A stretch of 64,000 nucleotides of DNA from Alphaproteobacteria bacterium (GCA_002401455.1 NVTE01000003.1:225494-289493), one strand, 5' to 3'. Positions 16,045 to 27,000 are shown, counted from the stretch's first letter. Notes: generated by a model not told the origin, from the sequence alone. Program-made: numbers and translations.

Positions 16045-16763
16045 TCGTTCAGCCCTCGCCAAACTTTAATGACCGGCCGTCCCTGGCAAAGGTTAAGTAT
16101 CTGATCTTGCATTATACCGGCATGGCGACGGGGGCAGAGGCGCTGGAGCGGTTGTGCGACAAGGCGTCACAGGTCAGTGCCCATTATCTGATTGAGGAAG
16201 ATGGCCGGGTCTATTCCCTGGTGCCCGAAGATAAACGCGCCTGGCATGCGGGGGTGGCGGCCTGGGAAGGCGACCGTGATATTAACAGCCTGTCGATTGG
16301 GATTGAGCTGGTTAATCCGGGCCATGACAGTCCGGGCTATGTCGGCGATTACCGACCCTTTCCAGAGGCACAGATGACGGCCCTGACCGGGCTGTGTGGG
16401 CAAATTATATCCCGCCATCAGATTGCACCCTGGCATGTTCTGGGTCATTCAGATGTGGCCCCGGACCGAAAGTGTGACCCGGGCGAACTGTTCAATTGGC
16501 AGGGATTGGCGGCCGAAGGTATCGGCCTCTTGCCAATCAATGTGGAAGGACAGGGTGTCGGTAGTCCGGTTGAGGTCGGGGTCACTCAGCAAAAATTATC
16601 CGATTATGGATATCAGATTGCCGTGACCAACCGCCTGGACTCGCAGACGTCAGCGGTCATTCGTGCCTTTCAGCAGCATTTCAGGCCCGCCAATGTCAGC
16701 GGGACTTTTGATCAGGAATGCGGAGCCCTGTTAGAGGGCTTGCTGAGCGCAAAGGCTCACTGA
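16041..16763 (+). CDS. N-acetylmuramoyl-L-alanine amidase (Amidase_2, AmiD/AmpD type)
   Basis: A 240-residue zinc amidase that cuts the bond between N-acetylmuramic acid and the stem peptide. Zinc and catalytic segments: LILHYTGM near residue 20, SAHYLIEEDGRVYSLVPEDKRAWHAG, SIGIELVNPG, and WHVLGHSDVAPDRKCDPG near residue 140. The C-terminal part (QTSAVIRAFQQHFRP) resembles a peptidoglycan-binding domain, as in AmiD. No export signal is evident from the GTG start at 16041, which overlaps the EamA stop, so a cytoplasmic cell-wall recycling role is possible. It is convergent with the next small lipoprotein gene, sharing seven bases. Confidence 0.9.
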   Translation: MIVQPSPNFNDRPSLAKVKYLILHYTGMATGAEALERLCDKASQVSAHYLIEEDGRVYSLVPEDKRAWHAGVAAWEGDRDINSLSIGIELVNPGHDSPGYVGDYRPFPEAQMTALTGLCGQIISRHQIAPWHVLGHSDVAPDRKCDPGELFNWQGLAAEGIGLLPINVEGQGVGSPVEVGVTQQKLSDYGYQIAVTNRLDSQTSAVIRAFQQHFRPANVSGTFDQECGALLEGLLSAKAH

Positions 16764-16963
16764 TCCGGCTCAAGGGTTTCACCGGTATAGCTGGCCTTGC
16801 TGTTATCGGGACGCAGGCCTTCGGGCAATGTTTTTAGGGTTTTTTTAGTATTTGGTCCGGCGGGACCATGTTCAAATACATAGTCTTCGCCGCCCGAACA
16901 TCCGGCGGTAAAGCTTGTGACCAATCCGGCATAGATCAGCGTTGTGATTGTATTTCTGAACAT
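16757..16963 (-). CDS. Small hypothetical lipoprotein
   Basis: A 68-residue protein with a hydrophobic N-terminus and lipobox (SFTAGC, Cys22). The mature part is short, polar and glycine/proline-containing, ending KASYTGETLEPDQ. No family recognised. The 3' end overlaps that of the amidase gene by seven bases on the opposite strand. The 187-bp gap to the PilZ gene shows no clear element. Confidence 0.65.
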   Translation of the reverse strand: MFRNTITTLIYAGLVTSFTAGCSGGEDYVFEHGPAGPNTKKTLKTLPEGLRPDNSKASYTGETLEPDQ

Positions 16964-17150
16964 AACTTAACATCCCGTCAGTTTGTGATATTTTTCAGTG
17001 TGATTTTTGCAATGTGCCTGAGTTTTGAGCCGAAGGCAAGACGCGGAGCATATTTATCAAGAATTAAACCTATCCTTAAAACTTTGTCAATATTTTTGGC
17101 GTAAAGTGTGAGTAGAAAATAGGGTCGTTCCCAGAAATGAAGGAAGAATT

Positions 17151-17498
17151 ATGACTGGTTCGTCAGCCAAGAAAAAAGCTGAAAAAATCAGTAGTATAAA
17201 GCAAGGCATGCAATGTATGCGGTCTAATAAGAGGCGGACGGTTGTCTGGCCGGCGACGTTATATGTGGGCGAATTTGAATTTCGCTCAACCCTGTACGAT
17301 ATTTCACTGGGTGGTTTGCGCCTGAAACTTGCCCTGCCGTTGGCTCGGGGAACGGAGACTACCGTTAAAATCAAAAATCAGGTCAGTCTGAATGCCCGGG
17401 TTGTCTGGTGTACCGGAGAGTTTATGGGCCTGAAATTCACCGACCCCGTTGATGTGGTTACCAAGACGCTGGGAGCTTTATCAAAGGGCCTGAAATAG
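17151..17498 (+). CDS. PilZ domain protein
   Basis: A 115-residue single-domain protein. A short charged N-terminus with an RR pair (SNKRRTVVWPATLYV) is followed by the DISLGGLRL segment that matches the D/N-x-S-x-x-G part of the cyclic-di-GMP-binding motif. The strand VSLNARVVWCTGEFMGLKF completes the PilZ barrel. PilZ proteins sense cyclic di-GMP and alter motility, pili or envelope synthesis. It stands alone, upstream of the RNase P RNA gene. Whether it acts on the Tad pilus system 11 kb away cannot be told. Confidence 0.85.
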   Translation: MTGSSAKKKAEKISSIKQGMQCMRSNKRRTVVWPATLYVGEFEFRSTLYDISLGGLRLKLALPLARGTETTVKIKNQVSLNARVVWCTGEFMGLKFTDPVDVVTKTLGALSKGLK

Positions 17499-17574
17499 GT
17501 TTAAAGCAGCCGCTAAAATCATTTTTCATTTTTTTACTGTTTATTATCCCTGAATTAGACTAATTTGCCCCTAT

Positions 17575-17960
<386 letters not shown>

Positions 17961-17971
17961 ATAAAATTTTC

Positions 17972-18280
17972 TTAGTATCTTCTGCCCACGGGTTTTATGA
18001 ATTCGTATTCTAAGACTTCAACAATTTTGTCGATGATAAAACCCTTGCGTTCAGGGTATTTGAGTCGAATCTTTTGGAGCGCCTCTTCTTCGGTTTCTCC
18101 CTCGAAGGTGAAGAACTGTAAATGTGCCCAGTCACTGTTGAAATTTGGGTGATCTTTATTTTGTTTGCTCATTTCACGGACTTGTTGGTTAAATATAGAA
18201 ACTTCAAATCTTTTGGGGGGGGGCGCCATAATTATTAAACTTTCCGAAAAGGTGTGCAACATGGGGTGATTTTCAATCAT
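17972..18280 (-). CDS. Small hypothetical protein with N-terminal C9 tract
   Basis: Up to 102 residues. The conserved-looking core is SDWAHLQFFTFEGETEEEALQKIRLKYPERKGFIIDKIVEVLEYE, an acidic alpha/beta domain without recognised motif. Two starts are possible: ATG at 18280, or ATG at 18229 just before a run of nine C (18215-18223, encoding PPP). Neither has a strong ribosome site. If the upstream start is used, the tract sits inside the gene and length changes would switch the frame. A CtrA-type motif lies 33 bp upstream of 18280. The gene is convergent with rnpB. Confidence 0.55.
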   Translation of the reverse strand: MIENHPMLHTFSESLIIMAPPPKRFEVSIFNQQVREMSKQNKDHPNFNSDWAHLQFFTFEGETEEEALQKIRLKYPERKGFIIDKIVEVLEYEFIKPVGRRY

Positions 18281-18312
18281 ATAGGGATTGCTTTAAGAAA
18301 AAATTAAGGTTT

Positions 18313-18328
18313 GTTAAAGGTTGATTAA
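18313..18328 (-). promoter_or_regulatory. CtrA-type motif (TTAA-N7-TTAAC)
   Basis: On the minus strand TTAATCAACCTTTAAC matches the full CtrA consensus with the correct seven-base gap. Further TTAA half sites lie beside it. It could serve the small hypothetical gene (minus) or, less likely, the peptidase gene that starts at 18468. Confidence 0.4.
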
Positions 18329-18467
18329 GATTCTCGTAAAATTGCATATTATATTTCAGCAGTTTTTACGGCATAGGACGCTGACCGGGATTGAAAAGAT
18401 GACAGGCTCGGCAAAATTATATAGGCTAAACTAAAATTATAAGTCATTAAAAATAACGGAATAATAT

Positions 18468-20702
18468 ATGTCATTTTTTAAGCCTTCTATGCTCTTGACT
18501 TTAGGGGTCTGCCTTTGGGTTTCCACCGCCTATGCCGAACAAAAATCCCCTGATAGATTAACCATCGACAGGATCACCTCCAGCCCGGCCTTGGCCGGAA
18601 ATTCGCCACAGGAGGTGAAATTCTCTCCCGATGGCTCACGGGTAACTTTCCTGCGGCCCAGTAAGCTTGATTACAAGGTGCTTGATCTGTGGGAATATAA
18701 TCTGGCGGACACGACATCCCGGCTGTTGGTGGCCGCGACGTCGATCACCGGTGGTGCGGAGAAACTGTCCCAGGTTGAGCGCGCGCGGCGGGAAAGGATG
18801 CGGATCAGTAGCACGGGCATTGTCGCCTACAGTTGGTCAAAAGATGGCCGAAAATTGTTGTTTCCCTTGGGCGGTGACCTGTATCAATATGACCTGAGCA
18901 GTGGCAAGGCCCATCGCCTGACAGAGTCCCCGGCTTATGAAACCGATAGCCGCTTTTCGCCCCAGGGTAATTATGTCTCCTATATCCTCGATCATAATAT
19001 TCATCTGGTGGATGTGGCACAGGGCACAGCGCGGACCCTGACCACTTCTCCGTCGCCGACCATCAAGAATGGCAGTGCTGAGTTCATCGCCATGGAAGAA
19101 CTGGACCGGGATACCGGCTATTGGTGGTCTGAAGATGAAAAATATATTGCCTTCATCCAGTTTGACGAAGCACCGGTGGAAATCAGCCAGCGCTATGAGG
19201 TTAACCGGGATGACTTCAAGGTCCTGACCGAGCGCTATCCCCGGGCCGGCACCCCCAACGTTACCCTGAAACTGGGCATTATGACCATCAAGACCGGCAA
19301 GGTGGTCTGGGTTGATCTGGGCAACAACGAAGACATCTATCTGGCGCGGGTTCAATGGCTGCCCGATAACAGTGGGGTCTTTTTTCAACGCCTTGACCGG
19401 GAGCAGAAGCGGCTCGACCTGATCTTTGCCGATGTCAAAAGCGGCCAGACCCGGACTGTCCTGACGGAAACGTCAAAATACTGGATCAATCTGCAGGATA
19501 ACCTTAAATTCATCAAGGACAGCTCAGAATTCCTCTGGGGCTCGGAACGCAGCGGCTATAATCATCTGTATCATTATAAGATTGATGGCACCCTGATTGG
19601 CCAGCTGACTGCGGGCGATTGGGTGATGACCGAATTGCTGCAGGTGGATGAGAAGGCTGGCGAGGTGTATTTTTCCGGCTTTGCCGACACACCGCTCGAA
19701 CATCATCTCTATAGGGTGTCTTTAGTGGACCCTGCGGCGACCAAACCCCAGCGGATTTCGAAAGCCGGGGGCTGGCATAAGTTTGTCTTTCCCGAGAAAT
19801 CAACGGACTATATCGACACTTATTCAGACCCCAAGACGCCTGATCAGGTGTCAATTCGCACGTCTGCTGGCGAGCTTGTGACCTGGATCGACCAGAATGA
19901 ACTGGCCGGGGACCACCCTTATTTCCCCTATCTTGACCGTCATATTGAGCCTGAATTTGGCAAGTTCACCGGTCCCGGCGGCGAAGACCTTTATTACCGC
20001 ATGTATAAACCGGCAGATATGGAAAAAGGTCGGAAATATCCGGTGATCTTTTCTGTATATGGCGGACCACATGTCCAGTTGGTTAAGAGGAGCTGGGACA
20101 AGTCCTTCCATCAGGTCCTGGCCCAGAGTGGCTATATTGTCTTCACCCTTGATAACCGGGGCAGCTATAATCGCGGTGTCGAGTTTGAAGGTGGGCTTTA
20201 TCGACAGATGGGCAAGGTCGAAGTGGAAGACCAGGTGGCCGGGGCGGAATTCCTCAGGTCATTCGATTTTGTCGACCCGGACCGGATCGGAATTTGGGGT
20301 CATAGTTACGGCGGTTATATGACTCTGATGGCGCTGTTTAAGGCTCCTGACGTGTTCAAGGTCGGCGTGTCTGGAGCACCGGTCACCGAATGGCGATTCT
20401 ATGATACCGCCTATACCGAACGTTACCTGGGCCATCCAGGGGCTAATAAGGATGTCTATGACAAGAGCAGTGTTTTTCCTTATGTTAAAAACCTCAAAGG
20501 CAAATTGCTGCTGGTTCACGGTATGGCCGATGATAATGTGATTTTCAATAACAGCAGTAAGCTGCTGGATGAATTGCAGAAAAACGCCATCCAGTTTGAC
20601 TTCATGGCCTATCCCGGACAGACCCACAGGATTGGCAGTGACAAGATGCGCCAACGGCATTTCCTGACCCTGATCAAAAATTATTTTGATGAGTATTTGT
20701 AG
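18468..20702 (+). CDS. Dipeptidyl peptidase IV (S9B family)
   Basis: A 744-residue exported serine peptidase that removes N-terminal dipeptides, usually X-Pro. A signal peptide (MLLTLGVCLWVSTAYA) is followed by the eight-bladed propeller, which carries the double-Glu motif that anchors the substrate N-terminus (FIAMEELDRDTGYWWS, Glu210-Glu211). The C-terminal hydrolase has the nucleophile Ser613 in WGHSYGGYM, the Asp in HGMADDNV near residue 688, and His720 in PGQTHRI. All catalytic residues are present and the length is normal for the family. It stands alone; a LysR gene converges on it six bases downstream. Confidence 0.94.
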   Translation: MSFFKPSMLLTLGVCLWVSTAYAEQKSPDRLTIDRITSSPALAGNSPQEVKFSPDGSRVTFLRPSKLDYKVLDLWEYNLADTTSRLLVAATSITGGAEKLSQVERARRERMRISSTGIVAYSWSKDGRKLLFPLGGDLYQYDLSSGKAHRLTESPAYETDSRFSPQGNYVSYILDHNIHLVDVAQGTARTLTTSPSPTIKNGSAEFIAMEELDRDTGYWWSEDEKYIAFIQFDEAPVEISQRYEVNRDDFKVLTERYPRAGTPNVTLKLGIMTIKTGKVVWVDLGNNEDIYLARVQWLPDNSGVFFQRLDREQKRLDLIFADVKSGQTRTVLTETSKYWINLQDNLKFIKDSSEFLWGSERSGYNHLYHYKIDGTLIGQLTAGDWVMTELLQVDEKAGEVYFSGFADTPLEHHLYRVSLVDPAATKPQRISKAGGWHKFVFPEKSTDYIDTYSDPKTPDQVSIRTSAGELVTWIDQNELAGDHPYFPYLDRHIEPEFGKFTGPGGEDLYYRMYKPADMEKGRKYPVIFSVYGGPHVQLVKRSWDKSFHQVLAQSGYIVFTLDNRGSYNRGVEFEGGLYRQMGKVEVEDQVAGAEFLRSFDFVDPDRIGIWGHSYGGYMTLMALFKAPDVFKVGVSGAPVTEWRFYDTAYTERYLGHPGANKDVYDKSSVFPYVKNLKGKLLLVHGMADDNVIFNNSSKLLDELQKNAIQFDFMAYPGQTHRIGSDKMRQRHFLTLIKNYFDEYL

Positions 20703-20708
20703 GCAAAA

Positions 20709-21593
20709 CTAACCCGGGTGATAGGAGGACGTCAGGCCACAGATCAGGGGTTCCTGCTGGGTGATGATGTCGGATAGAAAGTCACGGCAGGCCCGCACCC
20801 GGGCGGTGGACCTCAAATCAACATGACTGAGAACCCAGACCCCCCAGGTTGACGGGGCGAGATCCAGGTCCAGACGCCGCAGGTCATCACAGCTATCGCC
20901 GATATAACAGGGCATTCTCGCCACGCCCATATGATGTCGGACACAGGCGAGCAGGGTCGAGATATCGCTGATCTTCATGGTGACGGCGGCCTGGGGAAAA
21001 TGCTGCTTAACCCAGTCTGGTTGGGCATTTGGCCCGCTATTTTCCCAGAGGACCACATGGTCCGGCACGGGATGCTTGCACAGGTAACCTCGGCTGGCAT
21101 AAAGCCCGACTCCCAGGGGTAGAACTTTTTTCCCGATCAGATAATCCGGCGGGTTGGGGGTTAGGCGTAACGCAATGTCAGCCTGCCGGGCCGCCAGGTC
21201 CAGTAGGCCGCTGGAACTTGACAGGGTCAGGTCAATTGCGGGGTAGGCCTGTCTAAACCTCACCAGATAGGGCACCACAAGATGATCAAGCACATCATGG
21301 GCGGCGGTGAGCGATAGGGGGCCGGTTAACTGGGCATCGAGGCCAAATATCTTACGATCAACGGCCTGGGCCTGCTCCTCCATGACCAGGGCGTGGGGAT
21401 AAAGATTTTCCCCGGCCTGGGTCATCTCATAGCCGGTTTTAACCCGGTGAAACAGGCGACTGTCCAGCGTCTGTTCCAGGGCCGCGATCCGGCGGGCAAT
21501 GGTGGTATGTTTCACCCCCAGCGCCTGGCCCGCACCGCTCAGGGTTTTAGCCCTGGACAGGGCGAGAAAATATCTGAAATCATCCCAGTTCAT
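20709..21593 (-). CDS. LysR family transcriptional regulator
   Basis: A 294-residue regulator with the N-terminal winged helix-turn-helix (MNWDDFRYFLALSRAKTLSGAGQALGVKHTTIARRIAALE) and a periplasmic-binding-like effector domain starting near residue 90 (GPLSLTAAHDVLDHLVVPYL). It belongs to the subgroup with the MNWDD/RYF start, often next to unlinked metabolic targets. It is divergent from a glutathione S-transferase gene with 133 bp between, so it probably controls that gene. The inducer is unknown. Confidence 0.92.
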   Translation of the reverse strand: MNWDDFRYFLALSRAKTLSGAGQALGVKHTTIARRIAALEQTLDSRLFHRVKTGYEMTQAGENLYPHALVMEEQAQAVDRKIFGLDAQLTGPLSLTAAHDVLDHLVVPYLVRFRQAYPAIDLTLSSSSGLLDLAARQADIALRLTPNPPDYLIGKKVLPLGVGLYASRGYLCKHPVPDHVVLWENSGPNAQPDWVKQHFPQAAVTMKISDISTLLACVRHHMGVARMPCYIGDSCDDLRRLDLDLAPSTWGVWVLSHVDLRSTARVRACRDFLSDIITQQEPLICGLTSSYHPG

Positions 21594-21726
21594 CTTGGTA
21601 GTCCGTGGTTAAGGTTATTTGCTGCCCATTATTGCACATCTAAAGTGCCAAAACGATTATTTACTTCCTTTTATACACATTATAATTTGGCCTCATTCCT
21701 TAACCACCAGAAAGCAGAGGCCCCTT

Positions 21727-22449
21727 ATGGTCAATAGTTCAGAAAACCCCTTCACTCTTAACAGTTATAAACCCCTGACCCTTATCAGTCATAAATTATG
21801 TCCCTATGTGCAGCGTGCTGTCATTGCCCTGCAGGAACGCGGCCTGGATTATAGCCGCATTGATATTGACCTTAGTGAAAAACCTGATTGGTTTTTAGCC
21901 TTGTCGCCGTTGGGCAGGGTGCCTGTTTTGGTCATTGATAACACCACTGTGCTCTTCGAATCCGCCGTGATTGCCGAATATATCAATGATATCAGTGGCG
22001 CAGAATTGCTTAGCAGGACGGCCGTGGAAAAAGCCCGTCAACGGGCCTGGATCGAATTTGCTTCGGCCACCCTCAGCGATATCGCCAAACTGTATTCCGT
22101 CAGGGATGAACCGGCATTTAAAGAGGCCGTCAATCACCTAGGGGATAAATGGGGCCGTTTAGAACAGAATGGCACACTGTCTGACTTTTTCAATGGGCAA
22201 GGTTTTACCCTGGTTGATGCCGCTTTTGCTCCCCTTTTCCGTTATTTTGACCTATTTGAAAAAATTACTGAATTTGACTTCCTGACAGATTTTACCAAGG
22301 TTGCCCATTGGAGAAAATCCCTGGCAAAACGTCCCTCAGTCATTGCCGCTGTCGGGGACGACTATTCAGGTTTGCTCAGTCAATTTCTGATGAAGCGCCC
22401 GTCATACCTGGGGGGGCTGGCACGTCAATATTTTCTCGAAACGGCTTAG
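21727..22449 (+). CDS. Glutathione S-transferase family protein
   Basis: A 240-residue cytosolic protein with an N-terminal thioredoxin fold (LTLISHKLCPYVQRAVIALQERGL, where SHKLCPYVQR carries the omega-like catalytic Cys) and the LGRVPVLVI and ESAVIAEYI segments that bind glutathione, then an all-helical C-terminal domain. The Cys suggests a thiol-transferase or dehalogenase-type member rather than a Ser/Tyr GST. The ATG at 21727 starts the conserved part; an upstream frame extension lacks support. It is transcribed away from the LysR gene. Confidence 0.88.
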   Translation: MVNSSENPFTLNSYKPLTLISHKLCPYVQRAVIALQERGLDYSRIDIDLSEKPDWFLALSPLGRVPVLVIDNTTVLFESAVIAEYINDISGAELLSRTAVEKARQRAWIEFASATLSDIAKLYSVRDEPAFKEAVNHLGDKWGRLEQNGTLSDFFNGQGFTLVDAAFAPLFRYFDLFEKITEFDFLTDFTKVAHWRKSLAKRPSVIAAVGDDYSGLLSQFLMKRPSYLGGLARQYFLETA

Positions 22450-22621
22450 GTCACGGGTTTGTCATAGGCCTCTTGTAAGCCGGTGAAAAACACTCAGGAG
22501 TTGACAATCCAGGGAGGTTTAGGTTAGTAAGTAAGTTATTACTTCTTTTACGTAAGAGAATGCTAAACTCCCCTGTTGGGATCGGGTACCCTTGAGGGAG
22601 CCAGACCAGAGAGAACACGTT

Positions 22622-24049
22622 ATGAAAAAAATCCTGAAAAAGGCGATCATTCTTCCCCTGATGATTGGGGTGGCCCTGGTGCTGGTTATTCTTATCGTAA
22701 AAATCCGTCCTGAGATTACTCATCAGGACCTGCAATTCCCCACAAAAACAGTGGAGGTGATATCGGTTAAGAAACTGGCGTTCCGCAGCCGCAGTGTGGG
22801 CTATGGCCATGTGGAGCCGGCAGTCCTGCTGAACGTCCGGACAGAGATCAGCGGCAAGATCAGCTATATTCATCCGGCCCTGAAGAAAGGTGCGAGCCTG
22901 GCCAAAGGTACTGTGGTGTTACGTATTGAACCGACCACCTTTGAATTCTCCCTCGATCAGAGCAAGGCGGGACTGACCAGTAGCCAGTCTTCGCTGGCTC
23001 AATTGGAGGTCGAGCAGGAAAGTAGCCGACGGTCCCTGGACTTGGCCCGGAAAACCCTGCAGATTGGTCAGAAAGAGCTGGAACGGTTTAAAATTCTTTG
23101 GGAGAAACGGGTGATCACCCGGTCAACCATGGATGGGGAAGAGCAGAAAGTTCTGCAGCTCAGTCAGCAGGTTGAAGACCTGGAAGGGAAGTTGGCCAGT
23201 TTCACAAGCCGCAAATCGGCGACCATAGCCCAAATCAGGAAATCCAGAACCCAGCTCGCCCAAAGTCAGGATACCCTGGGCCGGACTGAAATTTCCTTGC
23301 CATTTGATGCCCGCATCGGTGTGGTCTCCGTGGAAAAAGGCGAATATGTCACTGCCAGTAAATTGCTGTTTGAAGCCTCGGGAACCAAGGCCGTTGAAAT
23401 CAGCGCCCAGATGCCGGTCAAGCGTTTTTCTGCCCTGATATCAGGGCTCAGCCAGGGGGCGGTCAATCTTCAGAAACCGGATGATTTGCAGGCTGCTTTT
23501 GATCAAATCCAACTGGGGGTAAAGGTCAGACTGGTCGGCGGTAAGGGAGGCGGCGAGACCTGGCAGGCAGACTTGCTCCGCATAGGAGAGGCCATTGATC
23601 CCACCCGGGATACGGTCAGCCTGGTTGTCGTGGTCAATAATCCCTATGAAGATGTCATTCTGGGCAAGCGTCCGCCCCTGTTGAAAGGCATGTACGTGGC
23701 GGTTGAATTTTATACCCCGCCCCGGCTGGCGGTGGTGATCCCGAGGAAGGCGCTCCACGAGGGCCGGGTGTATGTGGCGAAAGAAGACAATACGCTGGAA
23801 ATCAGACCAGTGACTATACTGTATAAACAGGGCCCACTGGTGGTCATTGAAAGAGGGCTTGAGGGGGGAGAAAAACTGATTATCACCGATGTTATTCCGG
23901 TGATGGATGGCCTGCCTTTATCTCCGATTCTAGCCCGGGATGAGGAGTTGAAACTGGCACAGGAAGCCCTGGGTGAGGATGCGGTTAATGAGGAGCCAAA
24001 ATCAGAGAAGATTGCCCCGACGTCTTCCGCTGAAGGGGCCGTGCCATGA
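22622..24049 (+). CDS. RND efflux periplasmic adaptor (HlyD/MFP family)
   Basis: A 475-residue membrane fusion protein that links an RND pump to an outer-membrane channel. A single N-terminal membrane anchor (AIILPLMIGVALVLVILIV) precedes a lipoyl/barrel-sandwich half (VRTEISGKISYIHPALKKGASLAKG), a long helical hairpin (about residues 110-215), the second lipoyl half (LPFDARIGVVSVEKGEYV) and beta-barrel parts. The ATG at 22622 directly precedes the anchor. It overlaps the pump gene by four bases (ATGA at 24046-24049). Confidence 0.92.
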   Translation: MKKILKKAIILPLMIGVALVLVILIVKIRPEITHQDLQFPTKTVEVISVKKLAFRSRSVGYGHVEPAVLLNVRTEISGKISYIHPALKKGASLAKGTVVLRIEPTTFEFSLDQSKAGLTSSQSSLAQLEVEQESSRRSLDLARKTLQIGQKELERFKILWEKRVITRSTMDGEEQKVLQLSQQVEDLEGKLASFTSRKSATIAQIRKSRTQLAQSQDTLGRTEISLPFDARIGVVSVEKGEYVTASKLLFEASGTKAVEISAQMPVKRFSALISGLSQGAVNLQKPDDLQAAFDQIQLGVKVRLVGGKGGGETWQADLLRIGEAIDPTRDTVSLVVVVNNPYEDVILGKRPPLLKGMYVAVEFYTPPRLAVVIPRKALHEGRVYVAKEDNTLEIRPVTILYKQGPLVVIERGLEGGEKLIITDVIPVMDGLPLSPILARDEELKLAQEALGEDAVNEEPKSEKIAPTSSAEGAVP

Positions 24050-27000
24050 TCCGTTATTTCGCGGCCCACCCCACTATTGCCAATATCCTGATGATGGTGA
24101 TCATTGCCCTTGGCCTCAACTCGCTCAGAAGTCTGAATAAAGAATCCTTCCCGCTGATCAAGCCCAACAAGGTCCAGGTTATGGTGGCCTATCCCGGGGC
24201 CAGTCCGTCCGATGTGGAAGATGGCATCTGTATTCCCCTTGAAGATGCCACGGATGGGATCAGTTTCCTGAAAGAGCAGGATTGTGATGCCCGGGACAAT
24301 ATGGCAATTTTTACCCTTGAGATGCAGGAAGCCGGAGATATCAAAGCCTTTGCCGATGATATTAAAACGGAAATTGAGGCGATACAGAATTTCCCCGACA
24401 CGATCGAAGATCCGGTAATCAAGCAGTTGGGCAGAATTAACCCGGTGGCTAATATTGCGGTCACGTCCGACAACCTGACCCCGCGTGAGTTAAAGGCCCT
24501 GGGGGAATATTACCGGGGGCGACTGATCGCCATGCCGCAAATACCCATCGTGACCATGGCGGGTTTTTCCGATCATCAGTTACAGATATTAATTCATCCC
24601 GATACCCAGAAAAAATACAATCTGAGTGTTCAGGATATTGCTGGTCTTGTCGCTGCCCAGGCCTTGGAATTGCCGGTGGGTGTGCTGGAGGCGACGGAAA
24701 CATCCTACCAGATTAAATATGATAATGCCCGCCGGACCATTGATCAATTGACAAGCCTGGTGATCCTTAATACCCCTGAGGGCGGCGAGATTACCCTGGG
24801 TGATATGGCAACAATTGTCGATAAATTTGAAAAGCCAGAGGACCGTATCGAGCTCAATGGAAAACCGGCGGCCCTGCTGAAGGTCAGTAAGAATACCCGG
24901 GACGATACCCTGAAAGTGGCCGACGCGCTGGCGGATTTTGTGGACAGGGAAAACAGAATTTTGCCGGAGGGCACGCGACTGACCATTGTCAATGATGGCT
25001 CGACCTCTGTGCGCGACCGCCTGCAATTGTTGTTAAGTAATGGCTGGCAGGGGCTGATATTGGCGACCTTTATGCTGTTGCTGTTTTTTTCCTGGCGTTA
25101 TACTTTCTGGATTGCGTTGGGCCTGCCGATCTCCTTTTTGGGCGGGTTGGCCATGATGGTGGTCTTTGGCGTCAGCATCAATATGATCTCAATGGTCGCC
25201 CTGCTGATGGCGATCGGTATTCTGATGGATGATGCTATCGTGTTATCGGAAAATATTGACCATGAATACCGTAAAGGAAAATCCCCGCTGGATGCAGCGG
25301 TCGATGGCACCAAAAAAGTGTTTCGTGGTGTCTTTTCTTCCTATCTGACCTCGGCCTTCCTGTTTGGTAGTTTGCTGATGATGAAAGGTGATATGGGACA
25401 AGTTCTTGGCGTTTTGCCGGTGGTTCTCCTATCGGTGCTGACCATCAGCTTGATTGAAGCCTTTTTGATCCTGCCCCATCATTTGAAGCAGTCGCTGATC
25501 CATGCTCATCATAAAGAGCCGGCCCCCTGGCGGAAGAAATTTGAGAGCGCGTTTGACCGCTTCCGCCATCGGATAGCCGACAGTGCACAATTTGCCATGC
25601 GGTTTCGCTATGTTACGTTGGGCACTGCTTTGGTGATGTTAATTTTCTCTATTGGGATAATGGCAACGGGCATTGTTAAATTCAAAGCATTTCCTGATCT
25701 TGAAGGTCAGAATGTGGAGGCCAGAGTCCTCCTGCCTCAGGGAACCCCGCTGGCGGAAACCGAACGGGTGATGGCAGTATTGCTCTCTGCCCTGGCGGAA
25801 ACCAATGCCACACTGAGCCAGAATGAAAGTGAAGATCTGGTCAAAAATGTCCAGTTGTCTTACGGCACCCACGGCGATGTGCCAGAGAATGGTACCCATC
25901 TGGCCACGCTGAGTATTGATTTGCTCAATACGGAAAAACGCACCACCAAGATGATTGAGTTTATCCGGTTGTGGCAGGAAAACACCGGCGTCCTGCCCAA
26001 TGTGCTCAGTATCCAGTATAAAGAACCGCGCGTTGGTCCGGCGGGGCGCGCCATTCATATTCGTCTGCAGGGACAGGACCTGACACAATTGTCAGAAGCG
26101 TCCTGGGAGGTGCAAAACCGGCTCAGGGGCTATGAGGGTGTTATGAATCTTCTGGATGACCTGCGTCCCGGCAAGCCGCAATATAGCATCACGCTGAAAC
26201 CGGGAGCCCTGGCCGCGGGCGTGGACTCCCGAACCATTGCATCGCAACTGCGCTCGGCCTATATGGAAATCAAGATCGGTGAAATTTATGACGGGCGGGA
26301 AGCCTATGAAATTGTCGCCAAACTGGACAGTCTGCCCGGTCAGGAGTTGCAAGACTTTGATGACTTTACGGTTTTTTCCCGGACCGGTGACGCCCTGCCA
26401 CTGGACAGTGTCGCCGTGATTACCGAGGAACGGGAGTTTTCCCGGATTGGCCATATCAACCACCAGCGCACAGTCAATATCTACGGCGATGTGGATGCGG
26501 ATATTGCCAATACCTCGGAAGTCATTGCCAGCCTGCAGAAATCATTGGGCGATTTGCAAAGCCGATATCCGGATATCAGGTTTGTTTTCAAAGGTGAGGT
26601 GGAAAACGGCACCGAAACCAGAATGTCAATCCTGTCTGGGTTCGGTCTGGGAGCCTTTGGGGTCTTCCTGTTGCTCAGCCTGCAATTTAGAAATTATCGC
26701 GAACCGCTTATTGTCATGATCAATATTCCCCTTGCCCTTATCGGGGCGATCTGGGGACATTTGATCATGGGGCTGGACTTTACCCTGCCGAGTATGATCG
26801 GTTTTGTCTCCCTGGCGGGGATTGTGGTCAATGATTCCATCCTGTTGGTAGAATTTGTTAAATTTCGGGTTGCGGAGGGCATGGCTTTTCATGACGCGGC
26901 CCGGCAGGCTGTATTCGACCGCTCCCGCGCCATTTTCCTGACCTCTGTCACCACCATTGCCGGCATGTCGCCGCTGCTGTTTGAGACCAGTACCCAAGCC

